This document shows positions 22,732 through 31,643 of a stretch of 33,119 nucleotides of DNA, one piece after another (position 1 is the first letter of the stretch; every line of letters starts with the position of its first letter). The stretch comes from Syntrophaceae bacterium (GTDB lineage Bacteria > Desulfobacterota > SM23-61), in the NCBI GenBank assembly GCA_013388675.1, contig JACAEW010000074.1:1-33119 (forward strand), read 5' to 3'. The translations under genes were made by a program, and so were the position numbers. Below the pieces are notes generated by a model. That model was not told where the DNA came from and made no database searches. It saw nothing but the letters and a program-made list of their open reading frames with translations.

Positions 22732-24131
22732 CCATGCGAAAGATCCTGGCGGTGGATGATGAATTGAGCGTTCGCGACTCGCTGCGCATGATCTTCAAGA
22801 AAGATTATGTGGTCGTCACCGCTGGAAGCGCCAAGGAGGCCTGGGAGAAGATCCTGAGCGAGGAACCGGACCTCATCTTTTTGGACATCCTCATGCCCCA
22901 GAAGGACGGCCTGGAGCTCTTGAAAGAAATCCGGGAGAGCCAGCCCCTCACCCCGGTGGTGATGCTCACCGCCGCCAAGAACGTGAAAACGGCGGTGGAG
23001 GCCATGAAAATGGGGGCTTACGACTATATCACCAAGCCTTTCGACGTGGAGGAGCTAAAGATCGTCGCCGACAAGGCCCTGGAAAGCCGGGACCTGAAGG
23101 CGGAGAACCGACGGCTGCAGACGGAGGTCGAGGACCGGTACCGGTTCGACAACATCATCGGCAAGTCCAAGGAGATGCGGGAAATCTATGCCACCATCTG
23201 TCAGATCGCCGAGCGAAATTCCACGGTCCTGATCCATGGAGAGAGCGGGACCGGAAAAGAGCTGGTGGCCCGGGCCATCCACTACAATAGCCCCAGGAAA
23301 AACAAACCCTTCGTGGCGGTCAACTGCGCGGCCATCCCGGAAACCCTGATCGAAAGCGAGCTGTTCGGGCATGAGAAAGGGGCTTTCACCGACGCCCAGA
23401 ACCGGCGTATCGGTCATTTTGAGCTGGCCCATCAGGGCACCCTTTTTCTGGACGAGGTCTCGGAGCTGAGCCTGCCCACCCAGGCCAAGATCCTCCGGTC
23501 CCTGCAGGAACGAGAGTTCGTCCGGGTGGGGGGGAGCAAGACGATCCAGGTGGATGTGCGCCTGATCTCGGCGACCAACAAGAATTTGGAAGAGATGATG
23601 AACCAGGGAGTCTTCCGCTCCGACCTGTACTACCGGATCAACGTAGTTCCCCTGACCATTCCTCCCCTTCGTCAGCGAAAGGAGGACATTCCCCTCCTGA
23701 TCCAGCATTTTCTGGAAAAGCATTCCGGGCCGGCGAAACAGAAAATCTCCCCGGAGGCCATGGAAATCCTGGCGGCCTACGATTGGCCCGGCAACGTGCG
23801 GGAGCTGGAAAATATCATCGAGCGAATCGTGGTCCTAAGCTGCACCGACCTGATCAAGCCCGAGGACCTGCCGATGAGCCTGAAAAACACTTCCCGGGCG
23901 GAGCATATCAAGCAGGGGGTGCTGGAAGGCCGGATCTCCTTCGAGGATGCGGAACGGGATTTCGAACGGGACATCATCCTCGAAGCCCTGAAAAAGACTC
24001 GCTACATCCAGACCAAGGCGGCTGACCTCCTGGGGATCAGCCGGCGCATTCTGAAATACAAAATGGATAAATACGGCATCCCCACCTCACCCGAGGAGGC
24101 CGCCGTTTCCCCCGAGGGGGTCCAGGCCTGA
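22728..24131 (+). CDS. NtrC-family sigma54-dependent response regulator
   Basis: A 467-residue regulator with three standard domains. The receiver has D53 as phosphoacceptor (IFLDILMP) and KPFD. The AAA+ domain has Walker A GESGTGKE (171-178), LFLDEVSEL, FRSDLYYRINVVPLTIPPLR and WPGNVRELENIIER. The C-terminal Fis-type HTH is IQTKAADLLGISRRILKYKM. It activates sigma54 promoters when phosphorylated. The sigma54-contacting loop reads GAFTDA (218-223) in place of GAFTGA, a variant seen in other regulators of this family. The start overlaps the chimeric protein's stop (ATGA). Kinase, chimera and regulator are therefore one translationally linked unit. Target promoters were not found by eye in the window. 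Confidence 0.93.
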   Translation: MTMRKILAVDDELSVRDSLRMIFKKDYVVVTAGSAKEAWEKILSEEPDLIFLDILMPQKDGLELLKEIRESQPLTPVVMLTAAKNVKTAVEAMKMGAYDYITKPFDVEELKIVADKALESRDLKAENRRLQTEVEDRYRFDNIIGKSKEMREIYATICQIAERNSTVLIHGESGTGKELVARAIHYNSPRKNKPFVAVNCAAIPETLIESELFGHEKGAFTDAQNRRIGHFELAHQGTLFLDEVSELSLPTQAKILRSLQEREFVRVGGSKTIQVDVRLISATNKNLEEMMNQGVFRSDLYYRINVVPLTIPPLRQRKEDIPLLIQHFLEKHSGPAKQKISPEAMEILAAYDWPGNVRELENIIERIVVLSCTDLIKPEDLPMSLKNTSRAEHIKQGVLEGRISFEDAERDFERDIILEALKKTRYIQTKAADLLGISRRILKYKMDKYGIPTSPEEAAVSPEGVQA

Positions 24132-24189
24132 GGAAACGCTCCGGCCGGGCGGGGGCATAATCCAAAGGAATCCTACCTTCCTCTTCCAC

Positions 24190-24206
24190 CTTTCAGGGCC
24201 TGAAAG
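24190..24206. promoter_or_regulatory. Palindrome upstream of the DUF1848 promoter
   Basis: CTTTCAGG-G-CCTGAAAG, perfect 8-bp arms with a 1-bp centre, 12 bp before the -35 at 24219. It could be an operator or a small hairpin terminator for the response regulator gene; there is no T-run. Confidence 0.35.
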
Positions 24207-24218
24207 AGAGCGGGCGTA

Positions 24219-24247
24219 TTGACGAAGCATTCCCGCCCCCGTAAGAT
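24219..24247 (+). promoter_or_regulatory. Probable sigma70 promoter of the DUF1848 gene
   Basis: -35 TTGACG (24219-24224), an exact 17-bp spacer and -10 TAAGAT (24242-24247), placing the start site about 20 nt before ATG 24275. It would drive the DUF1848 gene and perhaps the genes behind it. Confidence 0.65.
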
Positions 24248-24274
24248 AGATTCAGTCCGATTGAGGCCTTCTGG

Positions 24275-25051
24275 ATGAAGAATCTTCTCGTCCTTTCCGC
24301 CAGCCGCAGGACCGACTTAGCGGGGTGCTTTCCGGAAGTCCTGGAGGAGCGTATGCGCGCATTCCCCCCCGAGGCGGTTCATTCTTTGGTGATCTGGACG
24401 AAGAATCCCAGGAACCTGATCATCGAGGGGAGTTTGAAAGAAATCCTCAAAAAGTACAGGCAGATTTACCTCCACCTAACGGTTACCGGCATGGGCGGGG
24501 GGGAATTCGAGCCTTTGATTCCCCCTTGGGAAGAAACGGTGGGGATGATGGAGCCCCTGGTGGAGCTAGTGAGAGGCCCAGAGCGAATATCCTGGCGGTT
24601 TGATCCCATCCTGGAGGTGGAAGGCAGGCGAGGGACTTACAGCAACATTGCCTATTTTTCCCCGCTCTGCGAGGCCATTGCTCCCTGGGGGATCAAAACC
24701 TGTCGGGTGAGCTGGGTGTCTCCATACAAGAAAGTCGTGGCGCGTTTGGGCGGGCGGGGCTGGAGACTGGTCGCCGAGGACGCGGAAAAACGGAAGAAGC
24801 AGGCGGAAGAGCTTGGATTAATTGCCAGGAGGCACGGGATGGAACTCCGATTCTGTTCCATGAATGGATTTCCCGTTTCCCGATGCATCGATGGAGAACT
24901 CCTCGGCCGAATCCATCCGGATGGGCTTAGCTGTTCGCAGGAAAAAGCCAGGGGCCAAAGGCCTCTTTGCGGGTGCACCCACAGCCTGGATATTGGATGG
25001 TATTCGCTGAAATGCCGGCACGGGTGCTTGTATTGCTATGCGACGCCGTGA
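24275..25051 (+). CDS. DUF1848 family protein, probable Fe-S/radical-SAM-like
   Basis: A 258-residue member of DUF1848. Family landmarks are SASRRTD near the N-terminus, SLVIWTKNPRN, ISWRFDPI and CRVSWVSPYKKV. The C-terminus reads CGCTHSLDIGWYSLKCRHGCLYCYATP, with a CxxxCxxC-type cysteine cluster that could hold a 4Fe-4S cluster. Having the cluster at the C-terminus is unlike normal radical SAM enzymes. The biochemical role of the family is not established to my knowledge. A good promoter lies just upstream. The gene is followed by a heptad repeat array, which separates it from the membrane protein gene. Confidence 0.85.
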   Translation: MKNLLVLSASRRTDLAGCFPEVLEERMRAFPPEAVHSLVIWTKNPRNLIIEGSLKEILKKYRQIYLHLTVTGMGGGEFEPLIPPWEETVGMMEPLVELVRGPERISWRFDPILEVEGRRGTYSNIAYFSPLCEAIAPWGIKTCRVSWVSPYKKVVARLGGRGWRLVAEDAEKRKKQAEELGLIARRHGMELRFCSMNGFPVSRCIDGELLGRIHPDGLSCSQEKARGQRPLCGCTHSLDIGWYSLKCRHGCLYCYATP

Positions 25052-25070
25052 AATGCATCGGGCGTTGTAA

Positions 25071-25112
25071 AATGAACAATGGTCAAAGATCAATAATCAA
25101 TGACCAATGATG
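25071..25112 (+). repeat. Degenerate 7-bp tandem repeat, locus D
   Basis: Six heptads in exact register: AATGAAC, AATGGTC, AAAGATC, AATAATC, AATGACC, AATGATG. It fills most of the gap between the DUF1848 gene and the membrane protein gene. ATG triplets inside it are probably not start codons. Confidence 0.8.
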
Positions 25113-25126
25113 TATGGCTACTGAAA

Positions 25127-25999
25127 ATGGACGACGTGAGGCCAGTTAAGGAAGCCAACCGCCGCGAAGGAATCAAGCTTTACGGTTGGATCGGCCTGTT
25201 CATCATCGGGACCTCGGAAATCCTGCTTTTTGCGGGCGTTCCCGTGGTCCGTACCTTTTTCACTCCCCTGGTCTGGACCGGCTATATCCTTTTCATGGAC
25301 AGCTTAGTCCACCGGCAAGGGGGACCCTCGTGGGTCCTGGATCGACGGCGGGAATTCCTGCTCCTTCTTCCGGCCTCCATCGGTTTTTGGCTCATCTTCG
25401 AGGTCTATAACTTCTATTTGCGCAACTGGCATTACGTGGGGCTGCCGGAAGAGGTTCCCCTCCGTGTCCTGGGCTATGCCTGGGCCTTCGCCACCATCTG
25501 GCCCGCCATCCTGATCACGGCCCAAGCGGTGGAAGGATGGAAGGGAATTTCACGGGCCAAGGTCCGGCCCTGGAAGATAAGCCCCGAAACCCTGGTTTTT
25601 TCCATGGTCTTCGGGGCTTTTTGCTTGATTCTTCCGCTGGTTACTTCGCCCTCGGTGGCCCATTTTCTGGCGGCGCCCGTCTGGTTGGGCTTCATTTTTC
25701 TCCTCGACCCCCTTAATTACTGGATGGGCCGGGATTCCCTTTTTCTGGACCTGCAAAGAGGGAATCCCCGGCGGTTTTACAGCCTGCTCCTATCGGGGGC
25801 TATTTGCGGCTTTTTATGGGAGTTCTGGAATTTTTGGGCCGGGGCGCGATGGTATTACACCGTTCCCATCCTGGGCCAAATCAAAATCTTCGAGATGCCG
25901 GTCCTGGGATACCTCGGATTCCCTCCTTTTGCCCTGGAATGCTTCGTCATGTATTCTTTCCTTAAGAATCTCTTGGCTCGCCCCGGGTTCTTGCGATGA
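25127..25999 (+). CDS. Multi-spanning membrane protein with internal duplication
   Basis: A 290-residue integral membrane protein with about eight hydrophobic helices. It is built from two similar halves about 136 residues apart. The first half has PLVWTGYILFMDSLV, then IGFWLIFEVYNFYLRNWHY and RVLGYAWAF. The second has APVWLGFIFLLDPLN, then CGFLWEFWNFWAGARWYY and PVLGYLGFPPFALE. The FE/N...W.Y...P.E pattern is loosely reminiscent of lycopene-cyclase-domain proteins, but this is only a suggestion. The frame is open from ATG 25100, but that codon lies inside heptad locus D. ATG 25127 is preferred; neither has a clear ribosome site. The stop overlaps the helicase start by 4 bp. Function unknown. 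Confidence 0.7.
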   Translation: MDDVRPVKEANRREGIKLYGWIGLFIIGTSEILLFAGVPVVRTFFTPLVWTGYILFMDSLVHRQGGPSWVLDRRREFLLLLPASIGFWLIFEVYNFYLRNWHYVGLPEEVPLRVLGYAWAFATIWPAILITAQAVEGWKGISRAKVRPWKISPETLVFSMVFGAFCLILPLVTSPSVAHFLAAPVWLGFIFLLDPLNYWMGRDSLFLDLQRGNPRRFYSLLLSGAICGFLWEFWNFWAGARWYYTVPILGQIKIFEMPVLGYLGFPPFALECFVMYSFLKNLLARPGFLR

Positions 26000-27960
26000 A
26001 GGACATTTTCGGCCCCTCGGGTACCTTGGCCAAGAAAATCCCTTTTTATGAGTACCGCCCGGAGCAGGAACAGATGGCCGAAGCGGTTAAGCGGGCTTTG
26101 GCCCGGGAGCGGTTTCTGATCGTCGAGGCCGGTACGGGTACCGGAAAGACCCTGGCTTACCTCATTCCTTCCGTTCTGAGCGGAAGACGGGTGGTCGTTT
26201 CCACGGGAACCAAGACCCTCCAGGAACAGCTTTTTTTCAAGGATGTCCCCCTGGTGCAGGACCGCCTCCGCTTCTCCTTCCGGGCGGCCTTTATGAAAGG
26301 AAGGGGAAACTACCTTTGCTGGAGGCGGTTCCGGCTCTTTTCCCGTCAACCGCTCTTTCCATCCATGGAAGAGGTAGGCTATTTCCAAACCCTGAAAAAG
26401 TGGGCCGGCAAAACCAAGAGCGGAGACCGCGCCGAGCTGGCCGACCTGCCCGAAGACCTGGGCTTGTGGAAGGAGGTCTGCGCTTCGTCGGAAACCTGCC
26501 TGGGGCAGGCCTGCGAGTTTCATGACGCTTGTTTTGTCATGGCCATGCGGAAGGAAGCGGCCGGGGCCGATGTGGTGATTGTCAATCACCATCTCTTCTT
26601 CGCCGACCTGGCGGTGCGCTTGAAAAGATACGGGGAGGTCCTTCCGCGGTACGAAGCAGTCATTTTCGACGAAGCCCACCAGATCGAGGAGACTGCCACC
26701 CAGTACTTGGGGCACACCATCAGCAACTACCGGTTTGAAGAACTGGCCAGGGACGTGCGGCGGGAATGCGCCGCGGCCAAAATAAAGGAAGGAACTCTGA
26801 CCCGGATCGGGACCGACCTTTTGGAACTGGAAGAAAGGTTTTTCCAGCCTCTTCGGGGAAAAGAGGCGCGTTTCCCCCTGCGAAAAGAGCAATGGAAAAA
26901 CGATGCGGGGGAGGCCGGGTCCCGGGTGACGGAAAAATTAACCTCCCTTTCCTCCCACATCGGAGGGATGCAGGAGCCTTCCGAAGGCCTGCGGGCGTGC
27001 GGGCGAAGAGCGGAAGAGTTGAAGCTGGTATTTCAGGAATTCATATCCCTCGCCCGGGAAGAGATGGTTTACTGGGGGGAAGCGCGGGGCCGGGGGGTTT
27101 TCCTCCATTCCTCCCCGGTGGATGTATCTGCTTCGCTCCGGGAGCATCTTTTCCCCCGCTTGAAGACCGCCGTTTTTACCTCGGCGACCCTTTCCACCCA
27201 GGGGAGTTTTACCTTTTTCCGCTCACGCATGGGATTGACGGAAGGTTGGGGAGAGGGAATCGATGAGGCGATTCTAGACTCTTCCTTCGACCTGAAGGCC
27301 CAATCCCTGCTCTATCTCCCCTCCCATTTGCCCGAACCCAACAGCCCCGAATTTTTGCCCCGGGCGGTTGAGGAGATGGAAAAGATCCTCAGACTTTCCT
27401 TGGGCAGGGCCTTTCTCCTTTTTACCAGCATCCGAAACATGGAGGAAGCCTACTGGCAGCTCAGAAAAAGGGTCCCCTTCACCTGTTTTTTACAGGGGGA
27501 ACGGCCCAAATCGGCCCTTCTCCAGGCCTTCAAAGAAGACCTCCATTCGGTCCTTTTTGCCACGGCCAGCTTCTGGGAGGGGGTGGACATACAGGGAGAA
27601 GCTCTAAGCTGCGTGGTGATCGACCGTCTTCCCTTCTCTCCCCCCACGGAACCCATTCTGGAAGCGAGGCTGGAGCGGATCGCGGGGGAGGGGGGGAGGC
27701 CTTTCTGGGATTATCAGGTCCCTTCGGCGATCCTCCTTCTAAAGCAAGGGCTGGGAAGACTGATTCGCACCCGGCAAGACCGGGGTGTCCTGGCCATCCT
27801 GGACACGCGCCTGCTCACCCGGGGATACGGGAAGGTCTTTCTGCGAAGCCTGCCCCCCTCGACGGTCGTCCATGACCCCGAGGCCGTCGACCGATTCTTC
27901 CGGAATTCCCGTTGCAGTTTCGAAGATACGGGTAAAGAACTCCCCCGGGAAGGCCGATAA
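25996..27960 (+). CDS. DinG/XPD-family Fe-S DNA helicase
   Basis: A 654-residue superfamily 2 helicase. Walker A is GTGTGKT (46-52) and the DEAH box is at 225-228. Four cysteines, C108, C168, C173 and C179, have the 5- and 6-residue spacing of the E. coli DinG 4Fe-4S cluster. Motifs FTSATLS, FWEGVD and QGLGRLIR complete the helicase core. DinG unwinds 5'-tailed DNA and R-loops in damage response and replication-transcription conflict. The length is somewhat below E. coli DinG, and there is no exonuclease domain as in the Gram-positive type. The ATG overlaps the membrane protein gene stop (ATGA). A perfect lon promoter follows 80 bp after its end, with no obvious terminator between. Confidence 0.92.
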   Translation: MKDIFGPSGTLAKKIPFYEYRPEQEQMAEAVKRALARERFLIVEAGTGTGKTLAYLIPSVLSGRRVVVSTGTKTLQEQLFFKDVPLVQDRLRFSFRAAFMKGRGNYLCWRRFRLFSRQPLFPSMEEVGYFQTLKKWAGKTKSGDRAELADLPEDLGLWKEVCASSETCLGQACEFHDACFVMAMRKEAAGADVVIVNHHLFFADLAVRLKRYGEVLPRYEAVIFDEAHQIEETATQYLGHTISNYRFEELARDVRRECAAAKIKEGTLTRIGTDLLELEERFFQPLRGKEARFPLRKEQWKNDAGEAGSRVTEKLTSLSSHIGGMQEPSEGLRACGRRAEELKLVFQEFISLAREEMVYWGEARGRGVFLHSSPVDVSASLREHLFPRLKTAVFTSATLSTQGSFTFFRSRMGLTEGWGEGIDEAILDSSFDLKAQSLLYLPSHLPEPNSPEFLPRAVEEMEKILRLSLGRAFLLFTSIRNMEEAYWQLRKRVPFTCFLQGERPKSALLQAFKEDLHSVLFATASFWEGVDIQGEALSCVVIDRLPFSPPTEPILEARLERIAGEGGRPFWDYQVPSAILLLKQGLGRLIRTRQDRGVLAILDTRLLTRGYGKVFLRSLPPSTVVHDPEAVDRFFRNSRCSFEDTGKELPREGR

Positions 27961-28041
27961 AATCTTTGAACCCCGCGTCTTTCTCCGCCCTTTTTCCCGC
28001 AGAATTTTTCAAGGAGCATCGATACTTAGCAGCCTTACCCG

Positions 28042-28070
28042 TTGACGGATGGGGAGGCAGGTATTATAAT
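28042..28070 (+). promoter_or_regulatory. Near-consensus sigma70 promoter of lon
   Basis: -35 TTGACG (28042-28047), an exact 17-bp spacer and a perfect -10 TATAAT (28065-28070). Transcription should start near 28077, about 53 nt before the lon ATG at 28130. No CIRCE or other heat-shock operator was seen beside it. Confidence 0.85.
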
Positions 28071-28129
28071 TAATTTGTTAAATCCTTTGTCCCCAACCTT
28101 TCGAGGTGGCAATAAACCGGGAGGAAAGA

Positions 28130-30562
28130 ATGGCCAATATTCTCGAAGATGAACAAATGAAAGTGCCGGAGATGCTGCCGATGCTTCCCGTGCGGGATAC
28201 GGTCATTTTCCCGTACATGATACTTCCGCTGTTCGTGGGCCGGGAAAGCTCCATCAAGGCGGTCGATGAAGCCCTGGCCAAGGACCGAATGATCTTTTTG
28301 GCTACCCAGAAGGTTTCCACCGACGACAATCCAACCCCGGATAGCATCTACTCGGTGGGCACTGCGGCCATGGTCATGAAGATGCTCAAACTGCCCGACG
28401 GCCGGGTGAAAATCCTGGTCCAGGGGCTGGCCAAAGGGACCATTCGGGAATACATCCAGGAAAAGCCCCTCTTCGTAGTCCGCATTCAAAGGATTATCGA
28501 GCCCCCCGTCGGGGAGTCATCCCTGGAAACGGAAGCTCTTATCCGCAGCGTGAAAGAGCAGAGCGAAAAGGTCCTATCCCTGAAAGGTATCCTCTCTCCC
28601 GATGTGCTGGCCATTCTCGACCAGATCGAGGAACCGGGCCGGCTGGCCGATTTGGTGGCCTCCAATCTCAAACTCAAGATCGAGGAGGCGCAGAAGATCC
28701 TCGAAACCTTCCATCCCCTGCAGCGGTTGAAAAAAGTCAACGAATTTCTCTCCAAAGAAGTCCAAGTCTCGACCATGCAAGCGAAAATTCAATCCCAGGC
28801 CCGAGAGGAGATGAGCAAAACCCAGCGGGAATACTTCCTGCGGGAGCAGCTCAAGGCGATCAAGGCCGAGCTGGGGGAGATCGACGAGAAGGCCCAGGAA
28901 GTCAGTGAATTGCGGGAAAAAATCAAAAAAGCCAAGATGCCCCCCGAAGTGGAGAAGGAGGCCAATAAGCAGTTGACTCGCCTGGAGCAGATGCACCCCG
29001 AGTCCGCCGAGGCGACTATCGTTCGAACCTACCTGGACTGGCTGGTTGAGCTTCCCTGGGCGGTCAGCACCGAAGACAATCTGGACATCAAGAAGGCGAA
29101 ACAGGTATTGGACGAAGATCACTATGACCTGGAAAAGGTCAAAGAGCGCATCCTGGAATACCTCGGGGTGCGGAAGCTGAAGGAAAAAATGAAAGGCCCC
29201 ATCCTTTGTTTCGTGGGTCCTCCGGGGGTGGGGAAGACTTCTCTGGGCAAGTCCATCGCCCGGGCGCTGGGCAGAAAGTTCACCCGCATTTCTCTGGGGG
29301 GAATCCGGGATGAGGCCGAGGTCCGGGGGCACCGGCGGACCTACATCGGTTCCCTGCCCGGCCGGATCATCCAGGGGATTAAAACCGCCGGGTCGAACAA
29401 CCCGGTCTTCATGCTGGATGAAATCGATAAAGTGGGGACGGATTTCCGCGGCGATCCTTCCGCCGCCCTGCTGGAGGCCCTGGACCCGGAACAGAACTTT
29501 GCCTTCAGCGACCATTACCTGAACGTGCCCTTCGATTTGTCCAAGGTCATGTTCATCACCACGGCCAACATCCTGGACCCCATCCCGCCGGCCCTGAAGG
29601 ACCGCATGGAAGTCATCAACCTGGCCGGCTACACCAGTGAAGAAAAGCTGAAAATCGCCAAACAGTTCCTCCTTCCCCGCCAGTTGGAGGAGAACGGGAT
29701 CACCAAGGAAAGCCTCTCCCTGAGCGATGAGGCCCTTTTGCGGATCATCTCCCAGTACACCAAGGAGGCCGGGGTGCGCAACCTGGAGCGGGAGATCGCT
29801 TCGGTGTGCCGAAAGGTGGCCCGCAAGCTCGCCGAGGAGGAGAAGGGGCCTTTCCAGGTAACCGGCCTGAACCTGCACAAATACCTGGGGCCCCCCAAGC
29901 ACCTTCCGGAAGAAGAGCTGGAAGTCAACGAGATCGGGGTAGCCACCGGCCTGGCTTGGACCTCGGTGGGCGGGGAAATTCTCCACGTGGAGGCCACCAC
30001 CATGAAGGGCAAGGGGAACCTTACCCTTACCGGCCACCTGGGCGATGTGATGAAGGAATCGGCCCAGGCGGCCCTGAGCTATGCCCGGTCCAAGGCCAAG
30101 GAGCTGGACCTGGACCCCGAGTTCTACGAAAAACTCGACGTGCACGTCCATGTCCCGGCCGGAGCCATCCCCAAGGACGGGCCTTCAGCGGGGGTGACCA
30201 TGGCCACTTCTCTGATTTCCGCCCTGACCCGTATTCCGGTCCGGAAGGACATTGCCATGACCGGAGAGATCACCCTCCGGGGCCGGGTGCTACCCATCGG
30301 GGGAGTGAAGGAAAAGACCCTTGCGGCCCTGCGGGCCGGGATCAAGAACGTCATTCTTCCCTACCAAAACCAGAAAGACCTGGACGAGATTCCTCCCTAC
30401 ATCCGGCGGAGGGTCGATTACATCTTCGTCAAGGACATGGATGAAATCCTGAAGAAGGCCCTGGTGCCGGAAAAAGCCCAGCCGAAGAAGGAGGGCACTG
30501 AAAGAGAACCGGGGGAGAAGAAGGGGCGCACGGAGAGTGTTCCCCTTTCCCTTCCCGTCTGA
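28130..30562 (+). CDS. lon: ATP-dependent protease Lon
   Basis: An 810-residue LonA protease. The N-terminal substrate-binding domain starts at [20 protein letters not shown]. The AAA+ domain has Walker A GPPGVGKT (363-370), FMLDEIDK and sensor elements. The C-terminal serine/lysine dyad is S686 (GPSAG) and K729 (GGVKEK), 43 residues apart as in E. coli. It degrades misfolded and regulatory proteins in the cytoplasm. ATG 28130 is chosen because GGGAGGAAAG lies just before it; a GTG at 28106 in frame has no ribosome site. A charged C-terminal tail ([17 protein letters not shown]) extends past the conserved end. It has its own strong promoter; thiL follows 21 bp downstream. Confidence 0.97.
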   Translation: MANILEDEQMKVPEMLPMLPVRDTVIFPYMILPLFVGRESSIKAVDEALAKDRMIFLATQKVSTDDNPTPDSIYSVGTAAMVMKMLKLPDGRVKILVQGLAKGTIREYIQEKPLFVVRIQRIIEPPVGESSLETEALIRSVKEQSEKVLSLKGILSPDVLAILDQIEEPGRLADLVASNLKLKIEEAQKILETFHPLQRLKKVNEFLSKEVQVSTMQAKIQSQAREEMSKTQREYFLREQLKAIKAELGEIDEKAQEVSELREKIKKAKMPPEVEKEANKQLTRLEQMHPESAEATIVRTYLDWLVELPWAVSTEDNLDIKKAKQVLDEDHYDLEKVKERILEYLGVRKLKEKMKGPILCFVGPPGVGKTSLGKSIARALGRKFTRISLGGIRDEAEVRGHRRTYIGSLPGRIIQGIKTAGSNNPVFMLDEIDKVGTDFRGDPSAALLEALDPEQNFAFSDHYLNVPFDLSKVMFITTANILDPIPPALKDRMEVINLAGYTSEEKLKIAKQFLLPRQLEENGITKESLSLSDEALLRIISQYTKEAGVRNLEREIASVCRKVARKLAEEEKGPFQVTGLNLHKYLGPPKHLPEEELEVNEIGVATGLAWTSVGGEILHVEATTMKGKGNLTLTGHLGDVMKESAQAALSYARSKAKELDLDPEFYEKLDVHVHVPAGAIPKDGPSAGVTMATSLISALTRIPVRKDIAMTGEITLRGRVLPIGGVKEKTLAALRAGIKNVILPYQNQKDLDEIPPYIRRRVDYIFVKDMDEILKKALVPEKAQPKKEGTEREPGEKKGRTESVPLSLPV

Positions 30563-30583
30563 CCTCTTCCCGCGGACCGTCCG

Positions 30584-31591
30584 GTGAAACTTCGCGAGAT
30601 CGGCGAATTCGGCCTGATTGCCCGGATCAAGAAATCTTGGCCCCCGTCTTCCCCCCGGGTGATCCAGGGCATGGGGGATGACGCGGCCGTATCCTCCCTT
30701 TGTCCGGGAGACGATCTCGTTTCTACCGTGGACCTTCTCATCGAAGACGTCCATTTCGATCTATCTTTCATCGATCCATTTCCCCTGGGCCGCAAGTCGC
30801 TGGCGGTCAACCTCAGCGACCTGGCGGCCATGGGAGCGACCCCCCGGTGGATGCTCATATCCCTGGCTCTTCCTTCCCGCCTCAGCGTTGAGTTTGTCGA
30901 CCAATTTTTTGCCGGGCTGCGGTCTGTAGCCGAACCTCATGGGGTCTCCCTGATCGGGGGAGACACTTCTTCCTCTCCCGACCGTCTCTTCATCAGCATC
31001 ACCCTCCTGGGGGAAGGGAAAAGGGGGGCTCTGGTCTACCGCCATGGAGCCAAGCCGGGGGACGATCTCTACGTGACCGGGACACTGGGAGATTCCCTCG
31101 TGGGACTCCACCTGGCCAAAGGCCTTAAGGGCCGGGCGCCATCGCCGGAAGAAAAATTCCTGCTGGAGAGGCATTTCGACCCCACCCCCCGCCTCGAGGA
31201 AGGAAGGGCCCTGGCCGAGGGGAAATTGGCGAGGGCCATGATCGACATCAGCGATGGGCTTCTTTCCGACCTGGGCCATATCTGCGAGGAAAGCCGCGTG
31301 GGAGCATTGATATGGGCCGGGCGGATTCCCCAATCCGCACCCTTTCGCTCCCTGGTTCCCGCCTCCCCGGGGGAGGAGTGGAAGTGGGCGCTTAAGGGCG
31401 GAGAAGACTATGAACTGCTCTTTTCCGCACCGCCGGAGCGGGCCGATGAACTGGGCGCCTTGGGGAAAAGCTGGCCTTGCGGAATCACCCGGATCGGAAG
31501 GGTTGAACCGCTCAACCACGGAGTGGTCGTTCGCACCGAAAAGGGGCCCGTTGACCCATCTTACCTCAAAGGATATGATCATTTTGCCTAA
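30584..31591 (+). CDS. thiL: Thiamine-monophosphate kinase
   Basis: A 335-residue, full-length ThiL of the PurM/ThiL fold. It phosphorylates thiamine monophosphate to the active coenzyme thiamine pyrophosphate with ATP. Signatures are GEFGLIARI at the N-terminus, the metal-binding GMGDDAAV (D32, D33), LLIEDVHFDL, NLSDLAAMGA, GGDTSSSPD, DISDGLLSDL and KGGEDYELLF. The start is GTG 30584, placed where homologues begin, 21 bp after the lon stop; the ribosome site is weak. It is probably transcribed at least partly from the lon promoter. No other thiamine genes are visible in the window. Confidence 0.95.
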   Translation: MKLREIGEFGLIARIKKSWPPSSPRVIQGMGDDAAVSSLCPGDDLVSTVDLLIEDVHFDLSFIDPFPLGRKSLAVNLSDLAAMGATPRWMLISLALPSRLSVEFVDQFFAGLRSVAEPHGVSLIGGDTSSSPDRLFISITLLGEGKRGALVYRHGAKPGDDLYVTGTLGDSLVGLHLAKGLKGRAPSPEEKFLLERHFDPTPRLEEGRALAEGKLARAMIDISDGLLSDLGHICEESRVGALIWAGRIPQSAPFRSLVPASPGEEWKWALKGGEDYELLFSAPPERADELGALGKSWPCGITRIGRVEPLNHGVVVRTEKGPVDPSYLKGYDHFA

Positions 31592-31643
31592 GGGGTCCGC
31601 CTAGCCTAGAGGGTCTCCTCCCTGTATCGCGTTCGAAGCCGGG

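Noticed and set aside
3226..25112. Possible CRISPR array in the repeat-rich gaps
   Set aside because: Repeats are 7-bp tandem units or single hairpins. There are no 24-40 bp direct repeats with regular unique spacers and no cas genes.
25855..26892. 345-codon minus-strand frame
   Set aside because: Antisense to the helicase and the end of the membrane protein gene; no family features and no ribosome site of note.
28574..30151. Long open frame of 525 codons on the minus strand
   Set aside because: It lies fully antisense to lon, which has all catalytic motifs. The antisense protein is low in recognisable features, and long antisense frames are expected with G+C-rich codon usage.
31592..31643. 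tRNA-like GTTCGAAGCC stretch before the first DUF21 gene
   Set aside because: It superficially resembles a T-loop, but no acceptor, D or anticodon stems can be formed around it.
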